64,000 nucleotides of DNA. It comes from Weeksellaceae bacterium (GTDB lineage Bacteria > Bacteroidota > Bacteroidia > Flavobacteriales > Weeksellaceae). The first letter of the stretch is position 1, and each line of letters opens with the position of its first letter. The stretch covers positions 173,407-237,406 of the forward strand of contig JAKLPS010000020.1 of the NCBI GenBank assembly GCA_022013695.1, written 5' to 3'. Both the position numbers and the translations under genes were made by a program. Positions 38,301 to 45,998 of this stretch are shown here, in pieces. Below the pieces are notes generated by a model, which made no database searches, was not told the origin of the DNA, and saw nothing but the letters and a program-made list of their open reading frames with translations.

Positions 38301-38427
38301 TTGGGCTCCGATGGGATCTGTTATCTTTTTCGGAACACTCATTTCTATGGTATTCATTCTCACAATGCTTCCGCTTATCTATTGGATGACTTTCAAAAGT
38401 GAAGACGAAAACAACGTGACCGTATGA
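35323..38427 (+). CDS. RND-family efflux pump, inner-membrane permease
   Basis: A 1034-residue proton-driven trimeric pump. One N-terminal membrane helix is followed by a periplasmic porter domain, helices 2-6 (about 340-510), a second porter/docking half and helices 8-12 (about 860-1010). LVVVLGMIVDNSIVIVDSYLD holds the expected acidic proton-relay residues of helix 4. It lies closer to the MMPL-poor, CusA/AcrB-like HAE1 cluster than to SecDF. Substrates are not predictable; antimicrobials, detergents or lipids are possible. It overlaps the patatin gene by four bases (ATGA). Confidence 0.94.
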   Translation: MEQKKEHTGFIALAMKYNKIVLLLVSTMVICGIFALYKMPKQEFPVFTIRQGVVVGVYPGATSSEVEEQLAKPLEKFLFTYKEVKKAKTYSQSRDGIVYVFVELNDEVKNKDEVWSKIKHGLSTFKMQLPSGVLALIANDDFGDTSALLIALESDTKTYRQLKTYLETLEDKLRTVESVSNVRRYGMQNEQLSIYVDKEKVASYGINIYSLYQTLLTKGMIGPAGKIDNDEMVIPIHIARPFASERDLEEQIVYSDPQGNHIRLKDVAKVVREYPEATSYTISNGKKCVILSTEMREGYNIVQYGKDVEVIMKEFEKNLPSDVKVFRIADQPKVVADSIDTFLKELATAIIAVVLVVMFLLPIRVAGVAASTIPISIFISLAVMYLFGIELNTVTLAALVVVLGMIVDNSIVIVDSYLDMLDQGIPRRDAAIRSANIYFKAILSATLAIGITFFPFLFTLTGQLYDFVLSFPWTILISLSTSLAVAVLFVPFLQYKIITKGLHSEHNKNQKNRSFLDYVQHIYDQLLKKVFQFPKISLSLGILSVLIGAVMFLFLPLKLMPIAERNQFAVEIYLPQGSSLHQTEKIANDLSQILGKDQRIKSITSFIGTGSPRFHTSYAPKIGGPNFAQFIVNTESNEATEEILDEYTTKYAHYYPNAYVKFKQLDYQIGVDADVEVRLSGDNISDLKEIAGKIVSEAGKMDEPIRVYTNYEEILPDVRVALDPVESNRLGISEGILGVGLASRFGGMPITTVWENDYQLPVVLKSKWEHKDPVAGDVEKEYISGLFSPAVPLRQVAKISTEWNEGQIVRRNGVRTLSVYIDLKRGEKVNKMQARIEDLMSGMEDEIKAKNITVSYGGVKDSNNEILPKLATSLMMSIAIIFFILVFHFKNITLASLVFSSTLFSIFGTAFGIWVMGLDFSVTAILGVVSLIGIIVRNGIIMYDYIEELRSKENISVLDACIDAGKRRMRPILLTCLAASMGVVPMIISNSPLWAPMGSVIFFGTLISMVFILTMLPLIYWMTFKSEDENNVTV

Positions 38428-39206
38428 TTGCGAAAAACAAAATAGGCATCACCCTTTCGGGGGGCGGCTTCCGGGGCGTTGCACACCTCGGGATATTGCA
38501 GTATATGCGGGAACTGGGCATAGAGCCTGAAGCGGTTTCTGGGGCGAGCGCCGGAGCATTGGTAGGAGCGTTCGTTGCTGCAGGCTATTTGCCCGAAGAG
38601 ATTTACCATTTTGCCAAAAAAGAACAATTTTTCAATTATACAAGTATTTTGCGAGGCGGGGGATTGAGCACCGATATTTTTGAAAAGATTATTCGCAAGT
38701 ATATTCCTCACGATAGTTTTGAGGGGCTAAAACTTCCTCTTTATGTGTCAGTTACAGACCTCACGAATGCTCAATCTCTTATTATTAATAGTGGAAGTCT
38801 TTCTTTTGCCGTCAAAGCCTCTTGCAGTTTTCCCTTGGTTTTTCAGCCAGTTCTTTACGGCGAAGATACCTACCTGTGCGATGGTGGATTGATGAATAAT
38901 TTTCCGGTGGAATCCATCAGGTCGAACTGCCAGAAAGTGATTGGCATCAATGTCAATCCACTCAACAAACATCAGGGAAAATTCAGTTATAACGAGATTA
39001 TAAACAGGATTATTCGCATCGCTACATCGGGTATCACCCGAGACCGAAAGGCAGATTGTGATGTTTTCATACAACCCGATGAGTTAAATGACTATGGTCT
39101 TTTTGATGTCCGAAAGATAGACGAAATATATCAATTGGGATACGCACACGCCCAAAAATTAAAGGAAGAATTTATAAACCTTAAAAAAGAGATAAAACAA
39201 GAATGA
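38424..39206 (+). CDS. Patatin-like phospholipase inside the RND operon
   Basis: A 260-residue serine lipase/acyl hydrolase of the RssA/YchK type. The oxyanion loop is SGGGFRGVAHLG (12-23), the nucleophile is Ser42 in GASAG, and the partner Asp153 is in CDGG. All catalytic elements are present. There is no signal peptide, so it is probably cytoplasmic or at the inner face of the membrane. It is translationally coupled to the pump upstream (ATGA) and the TolC gene downstream (ATGA), which ties it to the efflux system. A role in phospholipid turnover linked to the pump is inference. Confidence 0.93.
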   Translation: MIAKNKIGITLSGGGFRGVAHLGILQYMRELGIEPEAVSGASAGALVGAFVAAGYLPEEIYHFAKKEQFFNYTSILRGGGLSTDIFEKIIRKYIPHDSFEGLKLPLYVSVTDLTNAQSLIINSGSLSFAVKASCSFPLVFQPVLYGEDTYLCDGGLMNNFPVESIRSNCQKVIGINVNPLNKHQGKFSYNEIINRIIRIATSGITRDRKADCDVFIQPDELNDYGLFDVRKIDEIYQLGYAHAQKLKEEFINLKKEIKQE

Positions 39207-40549
39207 AAAAGATAATCTTAGCCACATTAATGTTCAGTTTTTCCGTTAATCTGTTTTCTCAGAGGCATCTCACGCTGCAACAAAGCAAATCCTTAGCTTT
39301 GGGAAACAATTCCAAGGTAAAAAACAGCGCATTGGAACTGGATGCAGCCCACGAAATAAAGAAAGAAGCTTACACCAACTATTTTCCAAAAGTAAGCGCC
39401 ACAGCGATGGGAATGCAAGCCTTAGACCCGCTTTTGGAAATGAAAATGCCAGGAGGAAACCTACCCGTGTACGACGGAAACCCCGCCCATTTGCTTACTG
39501 CTACGCAATTTGCCTATTTCCCGGCGGTGAATATCGGGTTGTTCAACCAATTGGCTTTGGGCTATCTCAATGTGCTGCAACCTGTCTATGCAGGTGGAAA
39601 AATTAAGACGGGCAACAAATTTACCGACTTGAATATAGAAGTGAAACAAAAGCTACAAAAATTGTCTGAGAATGAAGTGCTACTGAAAACCGAACAACAA
39701 TACTGGCAAGTCATCGCCATTCAGGAAAAGCAAAAAACACTGGACAGTTATGTCAAATTTTTAGATACTCTTTATAATCAGGCTAATACGGCGTATAAAA
39801 ATGGGATGATTATCAAAAATGACGTTTTGAAAGTAAGCATCAAGCAAAGTGAATTGCAGGTGAATAAAACCCAATTGGAAAACGGAAAAAAACTGTCTTT
39901 AATGCAGCTTTGCCAGACTATCGGGATAGATTATGACCCCAAAATCGTCCTTGATGATCAACTAAACGATCTTTCGGCGCCAGAAATTTATTTTGTTTCT
40001 AATGAAGAGGTGCTGCCCAATCGTGCGGAATACCAATTGCTGGAAAAAGCCATTAGCGCTTCAAAACTGGAAACCCAAATGAAAAAAGGTGATTATCTGC
40101 CGACTTTGGGCGTGGGTCTGTCTGGCTACTATCTGGATCAGTTTGAGAGCAACCAGAAAGGTGTTTTCAACGGAATGGCCTATGCCTCTTTGTCTATCCC
40201 CATTTCCGATTGGTGGGGCGGAAAACACAAACTGAACGAACTGAAATATAAAGAAAAAATTGCGGAAAATAATCTGAATGATAACAAAGGCTTGTTGCAA
40301 CTCCAAATGGAAAAAGCGTGGACAGACTTGACGGAGGCGGATAAAAAAATACATTTGATTGAAGAAACTTTGGCCCAGACGAATGAAAACCTGAAAGTCA
40401 ATCAAGATAGCTACAACAACGGATTGGTTCAGCTTTCGGATTTGCTGGAAGCACGAGCTCTAAAAGCAGAAACCGAGGACAAACTAATAGAAGCCAAAAG
40501 CCAATACAAAATAGCAATTACCAATTATCTGCTGGTAACGGGAAGATAA
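39203..40549 (+). CDS. TolC-family outer-membrane efflux protein
   Basis: A 448-residue outer-membrane channel with a signal peptide (MKKIILATLMFSFSVNLFSQ) and two repeated halves of long coiled-coil helices. The second ends YNNGLVQLSDLLEARALK, the typical OEP motif. It completes the tripartite pump with the adaptor and RND proteins. Its start overlaps the patatin stop. No terminator is obvious before the convergent DUF1015 gene, 78 bases away. Confidence 0.92.
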   Translation: MKKIILATLMFSFSVNLFSQRHLTLQQSKSLALGNNSKVKNSALELDAAHEIKKEAYTNYFPKVSATAMGMQALDPLLEMKMPGGNLPVYDGNPAHLLTATQFAYFPAVNIGLFNQLALGYLNVLQPVYAGGKIKTGNKFTDLNIEVKQKLQKLSENEVLLKTEQQYWQVIAIQEKQKTLDSYVKFLDTLYNQANTAYKNGMIIKNDVLKVSIKQSELQVNKTQLENGKKLSLMQLCQTIGIDYDPKIVLDDQLNDLSAPEIYFVSNEEVLPNRAEYQLLEKAISASKLETQMKKGDYLPTLGVGLSGYYLDQFESNQKGVFNGMAYASLSIPISDWWGGKHKLNELKYKEKIAENNLNDNKGLLQLQMEKAWTDLTEADKKIHLIEETLAQTNENLKVNQDSYNNGLVQLSDLLEARALKAETEDKLIEAKSQYKIAITNYLLVTGR

Positions 40550-40627
40550 GGAACGAAAAGAAGAACGCCCAATCAGCCGCAAAAATAGTCCAAGTTCCGA
40601 ACGGAGGTTTAGTTCAAAACAATCCCT

Positions 40628-41869
40628 TTACTTCATATCGTACATTACAAGCGCAGTAATCAGTTTCGGTTCTATGAGTGTACACTTTGGAGGCATTTTT
40701 ATTTCCCTGTCCGAAATTTTCAGCAAATCGTTGAAACTGATCGGGTATATTCCAAAACCAATTTTATAGTTTCCGGAATCTACTTTTTCTTTGATTTCGG
40801 CAATTCCTTGAGTGTCTGACGTGCCTTTCAAATAGGTTATTTTGTCCGTATGTTTCGCGTTGGTAATCCCAAATATCTTTTCGAAAATATACTTGTCAAC
40901 CATATTATGATCCAGGTCATTCTCATTTTTAAGCGCTTCGCGGATGTCATGTTTCACGTGCAGACTGTAGAATCTGCCGCCCAAATACATACTGATATGG
41001 AATTTTTGGGAAGGAAAATAAGGCTCCGTTCCCTTGTCGTGAATCTGGAAATCTTCTTTCAGTTTTTCCATAATTTGTTCTTCCGAAAGTCCGTTCAGAT
41101 CTTTTAGGAGACGGTTGTAGTCGTTGATTTTGATGGATTGGTTGGAAACTATGAAGCTGTACACAAAATTGTAATGCTCTGTCCCGTGGGAGCGCTTATA
41201 CTTGTCTCGTTGTTTTTTGGCATATTCTGCCACCGAACCTATTCTGTGATGTCCGTCAGCAATATAAAAGGAATCAATAGGATCCAGTACTTCTTTGAAC
41301 TGCTGCAGCTTCAGGCGGTTGTCTATTTTCCAAATCTTGTGTTTTACGCCCTTTTCGTCTTTATAATTCATGATGGGCACATTTTTCTGCTCGTGGGTCA
41401 TTAGTAATTCGACCTTTGAATTGGAATGGTAGGTCAGCAGAACAGGTTCCGCTTGCAGATTGACTTTCTCCAGATAATGCGCCATTTTCAATCGTCGCTC
41501 CGTGATAGTCGATTCATGTTTTTTGATTTTCCCATCCCAGAAATCGTCCACGCTCACCAGACCAAGAAGTCCTCGGAAAGTGCTTTTGTCAGGCATCTTT
41601 TGCTCATACAAATAGTAAGAAGAATCGTCCTGAATCAGCTTTTTTTCTTCCAAAAGTTCCTCAAAATTGGACCTTATTTTTCGGAGATTTCTATCCACAT
41701 CTTTGGATTTGCTTACAACAGCAGGCTTTATCATTTGGATATAGGAATTGTCCAAGTGCGCCATTTTGTTGATTTCCTCTTGGGTAAAATTATCCAAAGA
41801 ATAAGTCGGGAAAACATCCACAAAATCATGGTGCGGTCGGATTCCTTTAAAAGGTTTAAATACTGGCAT
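40628..41869 (-). CDS. DUF1015 protein, possible ParB-like serine kinase relative
   Basis: A 413-residue cytoplasmic protein of the DUF1015 family. It starts PVFKPFKGIRPHHDFVDVF and carries FYIADGHHRIGSVAEYA with the DGHHR motif at about residues 205-209, which resembles ParB/sulfiredoxin-fold enzymes; some of these (archaeal SerK, staphylococcal SbnI) phosphorylate free serine. The start is 3 bases from the serA stop on the same strand, so the two are translated together. This link to serine metabolism supports a phosphotransfer role, but function is not established. Confidence 0.88.
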   Translation of the reverse strand: MPVFKPFKGIRPHHDFVDVFPTYSLDNFTQEEINKMAHLDNSYIQMIKPAVVSKSKDVDRNLRKIRSNFEELLEEKKLIQDDSSYYLYEQKMPDKSTFRGLLGLVSVDDFWDGKIKKHESTITERRLKMAHYLEKVNLQAEPVLLTYHSNSKVELLMTHEQKNVPIMNYKDEKGVKHKIWKIDNRLKLQQFKEVLDPIDSFYIADGHHRIGSVAEYAKKQRDKYKRSHGTEHYNFVYSFIVSNQSIKINDYNRLLKDLNGLSEEQIMEKLKEDFQIHDKGTEPYFPSQKFHISMYLGGRFYSLHVKHDIREALKNENDLDHNMVDKYIFEKIFGITNAKHTDKITYLKGTSDTQGIAEIKEKVDSGNYKIGFGIYPISFNDLLKISDREIKMPPKCTLIEPKLITALVMYDMK

Positions 41870-41872
41870 ATT

Positions 41873-42841
41873 TTATAGTTGATCTTTCAGTTTAATAATT
41901 TGTTTGGCGAGTTCCTCTCCAATTCTGTTTTGAGCATCCATCGTGTTTCCGCCCACGTGAGGAGAAAGGGACATTCCGGGATGCATCAGGATCTCGACTT
42001 CCGGCGTGGGCTCTTTTTCGAAAACGTCCAATGCGGCTCCGGCTAATTTTCCGCTCTCTAGCGCATCGATCATAGCCACCTCATTGACTCCGCCGCCTCG
42101 CGCCGTGTTGACGAGGAAAGCACCGTTTTTCATTATGGCCAGCTCTTTTGTATCGATGAGGTAATGGTCAGTTTTACCTGTATTTAGGCTAATGAAATCT
42201 GCATTTTCCAAAACTTCATTTAAATTTACTGATTTTATTTGGAAATTCAAAGATTGCCCATCGAAAAAGTTGATTTCGACCGTTCTACTTCTTGGCGTTC
42301 TATTGTAAGCGAGTATTTTCATCCCCAGCGAAATCCCGATCTTGATGACTTCCATTCCAATATTTCCCATCCCGATAACGCCTAAGGTTTTTCCAGAAAG
42401 TTCGGAAGCTTTGTGAAAGGATTTTTTGAGAGCATCAAAATGGGTTTCACCTTCCAGCGGCATCAGCCGGTTGCTCTCGTGCAGAAATCGGGCTAAAGAA
42501 AAGAAATGCGCAAAAACCAATTCTGCAACAGATTTGCAGGAAGCCGTCGGGGTATTGATGAGGTAAAGACCTTTGTCTATGGCATATTCTACATCAATAT
42601 TATCCATCCCGATACCGCCGCGCCCAACAATCTTCAGATGGGGACAATCATCGATCAATTTTTCCCTTACCTGCGTTGCGCTTCTCACAAGCAGAACGTC
42701 CACCTTATTTTCATTAATGAAATTGCTTAAATGCTCCGGCGAAACGCGACTGTCCAAAACCGTGATGCCGGCATCTTTCAAAAGTTCGATTCCCGACTCG
42801 GAAATCCCATCATTGGCTAATACAATCATGTTTTGATTCAA
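41873..42841 (-). CDS. serA: D-3-phosphoglycerate dehydrogenase
   Basis: First step of the phosphorylated serine pathway, oxidising 3-phosphoglycerate to 3-phosphohydroxypyruvate with NAD. The Rossmann motif is GVIGMGNIGMEV, with substrate/catalytic residues in VNTARGGGVNE (Arg), FEKEP (Glu) and SPHVGGNT (His). At 322 residues it is the short form without a C-terminal ACT domain, so feedback by serine is unlikely through that domain. It lies downstream of serC on the same strand but beyond a terminator, so it may have its own promoter. It is tightly followed by DUF1015. Confidence 0.92.
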   Translation of the reverse strand: MNQNMIVLANDGISESGIELLKDAGITVLDSRVSPEHLSNFINENKVDVLLVRSATQVREKLIDDCPHLKIVGRGGIGMDNIDVEYAIDKGLYLINTPTASCKSVAELVFAHFFSLARFLHESNRLMPLEGETHFDALKKSFHKASELSGKTLGVIGMGNIGMEVIKIGISLGMKILAYNRTPRSRTVEINFFDGQSLNFQIKSVNLNEVLENADFISLNTGKTDHYLIDTKELAIMKNGAFLVNTARGGGVNEVAMIDALESGKLAGAALDVFEKEPTPEVEILMHPGMSLSPHVGGNTMDAQNRIGEELAKQIIKLKDQL

Positions 42842-42942
42842 AAAAATGCTTTCTAATATTGAATTCCTTCAAATTTTGGAGTTCAATTTAAAGGATTGCT
42901 AAGTTACGATATTTTCCGAAATTAACATTCATTTAACAAAAA

Positions 42943-42968
42943 AACGCATTCAGGTGATTGAATACGTT
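42943..42968 (-). terminator. Terminator after serC
   Basis: Arms AACGCATTCA and TGAATACGTT have one mismatch. On the minus strand they are followed by TTTTTTTGTT. It lies between serC and serA and suggests they are separate units. Confidence 0.65.
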
Positions 42969-43036
42969 GATCTATTTTTTCTAAAATAAAAGCGATTTCT
43001 AAACCCTAACAATGAGGGCCGCGAATTGATTTTGGA

Positions 43037-44092
43037 TTAAATACTTTTCATCACATCAACCAAAACCTGCACGCTTTCGATTGGCATTGCGTTGTAGATG
43101 CTTGCTCTGTACCCGCCAACACTTCTATGACCGTTCAGACCGCTGATTCCGGCGGCTTTCCAAGTGGTGTCAAAAGCTTCCTGCTTGGACTCGTCTGTCA
43201 AAGTGAAAGTGACATTCATAAAAGAACGATCCTCGGTTGCGGCAACACCTTGGAAGTTCGGATTGCGATCGATTTCATCATAAAGAAGTTTTGCTTTTGC
43301 ATTGTTTCTAACTTCGGCAGCAGCGATTCCGCCATTTTCTTCCAAATGTTTCAAAGTGAGGTAAGATGCGTACACTGCAAAAACAGGCGGCGTGTTGGCC
43401 ATCGATTCTTTATCGATATGAACCGAATAGTCCAGATAAGTGGGAATGGTGCGGCCACTCTTGCCAAGAATTGATTTTTTCACAACGACCAAAGTGGTGC
43501 CGGCGGGTCCCATATTTTTCTGAGCGCCAGCGTAGATCAAATCAAACTGAGAAAAATCCAGTTCTCTGCTGAAAATATCAGATGACATATCGCAGACCAG
43601 CAATGTATCCACTTTCGGGAATTCTTTCATCTGCGTTCCAAAGATGGTATTGTTGGAGGTGCAATGGAAATAATCATATTCGGAACCTACTTTATATTGT
43701 TTCGGAATATAATTGTAATTTGCTTCTTTGGAAGTCGCGACAACATCTACATTTCCAATCATTTTTGCTTCTTTGATGGCGGCGGCTGCCCAGGTTCCTG
43801 TGTTGGTGTAAGCGGCTTTTCCATCAACGGAAAGAAGGTTCATCGGAACCATCAGAAACTGCAGACTTGCGCCACCTTGAAGATACAACACTTCATAATC
43901 ATCTCCCAGTTTCATCAATCTTTTGACGATGGCGCGCGCCTCGTCCATCACCGCAACGAAGTCTTTGCTCCTGTGAGAAATCTCCAAAAGTGAGAGGCTA
44001 GAACCATTAAAATCCAGGATGGCTTCTGATGCTTTTTGGAAAACTTCCTGTGGTAAAATACTGGGTCCTGCGCTGAAATTATGTTTTTTCAT
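43037..44092 (-). CDS. serC: Phosphoserine aminotransferase
   Basis: A 351-residue PLP enzyme converting 3-phosphohydroxypyruvate to phosphoserine. It starts HNFSAGPSILPQEVFQKASEA, with the PLP lysine in YAGAQKNMGPAG and the SLLEISHRSKDF segment. Also needed for pyridoxal phosphate synthesis in some bacteria. It lies upstream of serA and downstream of the ferredoxin gene on the same strand. No serB (phosphoserine phosphatase) is in the window. Confidence 0.95.
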   Translation of the reverse strand: MKKHNFSAGPSILPQEVFQKASEAILDFNGSSLSLLEISHRSKDFVAVMDEARAIVKRLMKLGDDYEVLYLQGGASLQFLMVPMNLLSVDGKAAYTNTGTWAAAAIKEAKMIGNVDVVATSKEANYNYIPKQYKVGSEYDYFHCTSNNTIFGTQMKEFPKVDTLLVCDMSSDIFSRELDFSQFDLIYAGAQKNMGPAGTTLVVVKKSILGKSGRTIPTYLDYSVHIDKESMANTPPVFAVYASYLTLKHLEENGGIAAAEVRNNAKAKLLYDEIDRNPNFQGVAATEDRSFMNVTFTLTDESKQEAFDTTWKAAGISGLNGHRSVGGYRASIYNAMPIESVQVLVDVMKSI

Positions 44093-44174
44093 TAGTGAAT
44101 TGAAATTAGAAATTAAAAGTTAGAGTAAGTTGCTTTGTGGACATAAAACGCAATTAATCGCGGAAAAATATCGA

Positions 44175-44525
44175 TTATTCGTTGTGTAGGAATGCTTTTT
44201 TTGCCAGAAGCTGTTCTTCGGTTTCAACGTGGTCTTCATCTGGAACACAGCAGTCCACTGGGCAAACCGCTGCACACTGAGGTTCTTCGTGGAAGCCCTT
44301 GCACTCGGTACATTTGTCGGAAACAATAAAGTAATAATCATCGGAAACTGGTTGCTGCGCTGCATCTGCCCTTACCGAAAGGCCGGATGAGAGCACCACC
44401 AATCCTTTCAAATCTGTGCCTTCGGAGGCTTTCCAATCGACTGCTCCTTCATAGATGGCGGTGTTTGGGCATTCTGGTTCACAAGCGCCACAATTGATAC
44501 ATTCATCAGTTATCTTGATAGCCAT
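44175..44525 (-). CDS. Bacterial-type ferredoxin with two 4Fe-4S clusters
   Basis: A 116-residue electron carrier. The first cluster motif is [12 protein letters not shown] near the N-terminus and the second is [22 protein letters not shown] near residues 70-92. The insert between them is that of the longer proteobacterial/Bacteroidota ferredoxins. I chose ATG 44525 (MAIKITDEC), which matches the family start; an upstream frame adds only implausible hydrophobic residues and would overlap the divergent gene. It is divergent from an acyl-CoA reductase with only 49 bases between the starts. Confidence 0.94.
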   Translation of the reverse strand: MAIKITDECINCGACEPECPNTAIYEGAVDWKASEGTDLKGLVVLSSGLSVRADAAQQPVSDDYYFIVSDKCTECKGFHEEPQCAAVCPVDCCVPDEDHVETEEQLLAKKAFLHNE

Positions 44526-44539
44526 TGCTATTTTATTTT

Positions 44540-44547
44540 TAATTTTG
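44540..44547 (+). promoter_or_regulatory. -7 box (TAATTTTG) of the acyl-CoA reductase gene
   Basis: Exact TAnnTTTG match within the 49-base divergent region shared with the ferredoxin gene. Confidence 0.5.
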
Positions 44548-44574
44548 TGCAAAATTACAAAAAAAAAGCCAGCC

Positions 44575-45609
44575 ATGCCGAACGATAACAAAATTTTGGG
44601 GCTCGAAAAATTAGGATATTTCATCACAGAATTTCTTAAAAAAAATGAGAAAAATTATAATGAAAAGGAAGGGAAATTCTCGGCAATTATGCGACTTTCC
44701 GAAATGGAAAATCCGTGGTTTACGCAAGAAAATCAAAGATACAATCTGCAGCAATGGGCAGGACTTTTTACCCAAAAAAACATCGAAAACTGGCTTTCAA
44801 AATACAAATTGCCAAAGTCGCCCAAAAGGGTAGGACTTATCCTTGCGGGCAACATTCCGCTAGTTGGTTTTCACGACATTATTGCCGTCGTTTTGAGCCA
44901 TCATATTCCGCTTATAAAATTGTCATCCAAAGATAAATTGATGGTGCCTTTTCTTTTGGATTTATGGAACCAGTTTTCGAACGACGAAATCAATTACACT
45001 ATCGTCGAAAGATTGGAAAAATTTGATGCTGTGATAGCCACAGGAAGCAACAACACCGCGAGATACTTGGAATATTATTTCAAAAACCACCTTAGCATTA
45101 TCCGAAAAAACAGAACCTCGATCGCCGTTTTGAAAGGTGATGAGACCGATGAGGAACTTCAGCTTTTGGGAGATGATATTTTCCGCTACTTCGGGTTGGG
45201 ATGCCGCAACGTGACCAAACTTTTGATTCCGAGCGAGATGAAAGTTGACCGGCTGTTTGAGAATTTTGCCCAGTATCAAGACATCATCAATCACAACAAA
45301 TACGCCAACAATTATGACTACAATCGTGCTATCTATCTGCTCAACCAAGACTTGTTTTGGGATAATAATTTTGTAATGCTGCGCGAAGACGAAAAGTTAT
45401 TCAGCCCTTTGTCCGTCGTTAATTTTTCTCGGTACGAAACTTTGGAAGAGGCAAAACAGTTTATCGAAAATCACCAAGAAGAGATTCAGGCGACCGTCGC
45501 AAAGTCCGAATTGGGTTTAAAATCGGTCGCCTTTGGCGAGACGCAGAATCCTTCTTTGGATACTTATGCAGACGACGTCGATACGATGGCTTTTTTGAGT
45601 GTGATCTGA
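44575..45609 (+). CDS. Acyl-CoA reductase, LuxC family
   Basis: A 344-residue protein of the LuxC/acyl-CoA reductase family (aldehyde-dehydrogenase fold), which reduces fatty acyl-CoA to aldehyde with NADPH. It has [28 protein letters not shown], the [16 protein letters not shown] segment and [14 protein letters not shown] with the expected active-site Cys. I chose ATG 44575 because the longer frame would overlap the ferredoxin start with hydrophobic non-family residues. There are no lux partners; flavobacteria carry it without luminescence, so its role is unclear. Confidence 0.88.
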   Translation: MPNDNKILGLEKLGYFITEFLKKNEKNYNEKEGKFSAIMRLSEMENPWFTQENQRYNLQQWAGLFTQKNIENWLSKYKLPKSPKRVGLILAGNIPLVGFHDIIAVVLSHHIPLIKLSSKDKLMVPFLLDLWNQFSNDEINYTIVERLEKFDAVIATGSNNTARYLEYYFKNHLSIIRKNRTSIAVLKGDETDEELQLLGDDIFRYFGLGCRNVTKLLIPSEMKVDRLFENFAQYQDIINHNKYANNYDYNRAIYLLNQDLFWDNNFVMLREDEKLFSPLSVVNFSRYETLEEAKQFIENHQEEIQATVAKSELGLKSVAFGETQNPSLDTYADDVDTMAFLSVI

Positions 45610-45626
45610 CTCAAATAAGGTACAAT

Positions 45627-45881
45627 TTATATTCCTGTTGATCCATCGGCTTGCAAAAGATGATTTCTCAGAAACTGAATACTGGTCTTTGTTATTTTAT
45701 GTTGAGTTTGGGCATTGTCCCACTGAGAAAGGATTTCTTCCACAATTTCGTCTTCACATTCATATTTATTTTCATCATCAAACATTACCGATGTGGCAAA
45801 ATGGATCAACTCTTCCTTGCTGATTTTGTCTTGCAAAAAGCGATCGCAGATTTTAATTAATTCGTATTGGCTGATGATCAT
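45627..45881 (-). CDS. Small conserved-looking protein of unknown function
   Basis: Eighty-four residues, acidic and predicted mainly helical (IISQYELIKICDRFLQDKISKEELIHFATSVMF). It has no motif, signal peptide or membrane helix. Its codon and amino-acid pattern is that of a real gene, and it fills the space between the convergent acyl-CoA reductase gene (17 bases away) and the acyl-CoA synthetase terminator. I do not recognise it; its location next to a fatty-acid operon gives no clear function. Confidence 0.65.
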   Translation of the reverse strand: MIISQYELIKICDRFLQDKISKEELIHFATSVMFDDENKYECEDEIVEEILSQWDNAQTQHKITKTSIQFLRNHLLQADGSTGI

Positions 45882-45966
45882 GCGTTAAGTTCTGAGCAGA
45901 AAAATTATTCCATTGAAGGGACCAAAAAGTCCGGAATTTTTTTTGTTAATAGTCTTCAAATATTGC

Positions 45967-45996
45967 AAAAAAGCTACCCATCTGGATAGCTTTTTT
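45967..45996 (-). terminator. Terminator of the acyl-CoA synthetase gene
   Basis: The 10-bp stem AAAAAAGCTA / TAGCTTTTTT with a partly paired loop, T-run on the minus strand, lies 3 bases past the stop. Confidence 0.85.
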
Positions 45997-45998
45997 CG

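Noticed and set aside
44526..44627. Longer N-terminus for the ferredoxin from an upstream ATG
   Set aside because: It adds 34 hydrophobic residues not seen in ferredoxins and overlaps the divergent acyl-CoA reductase start.
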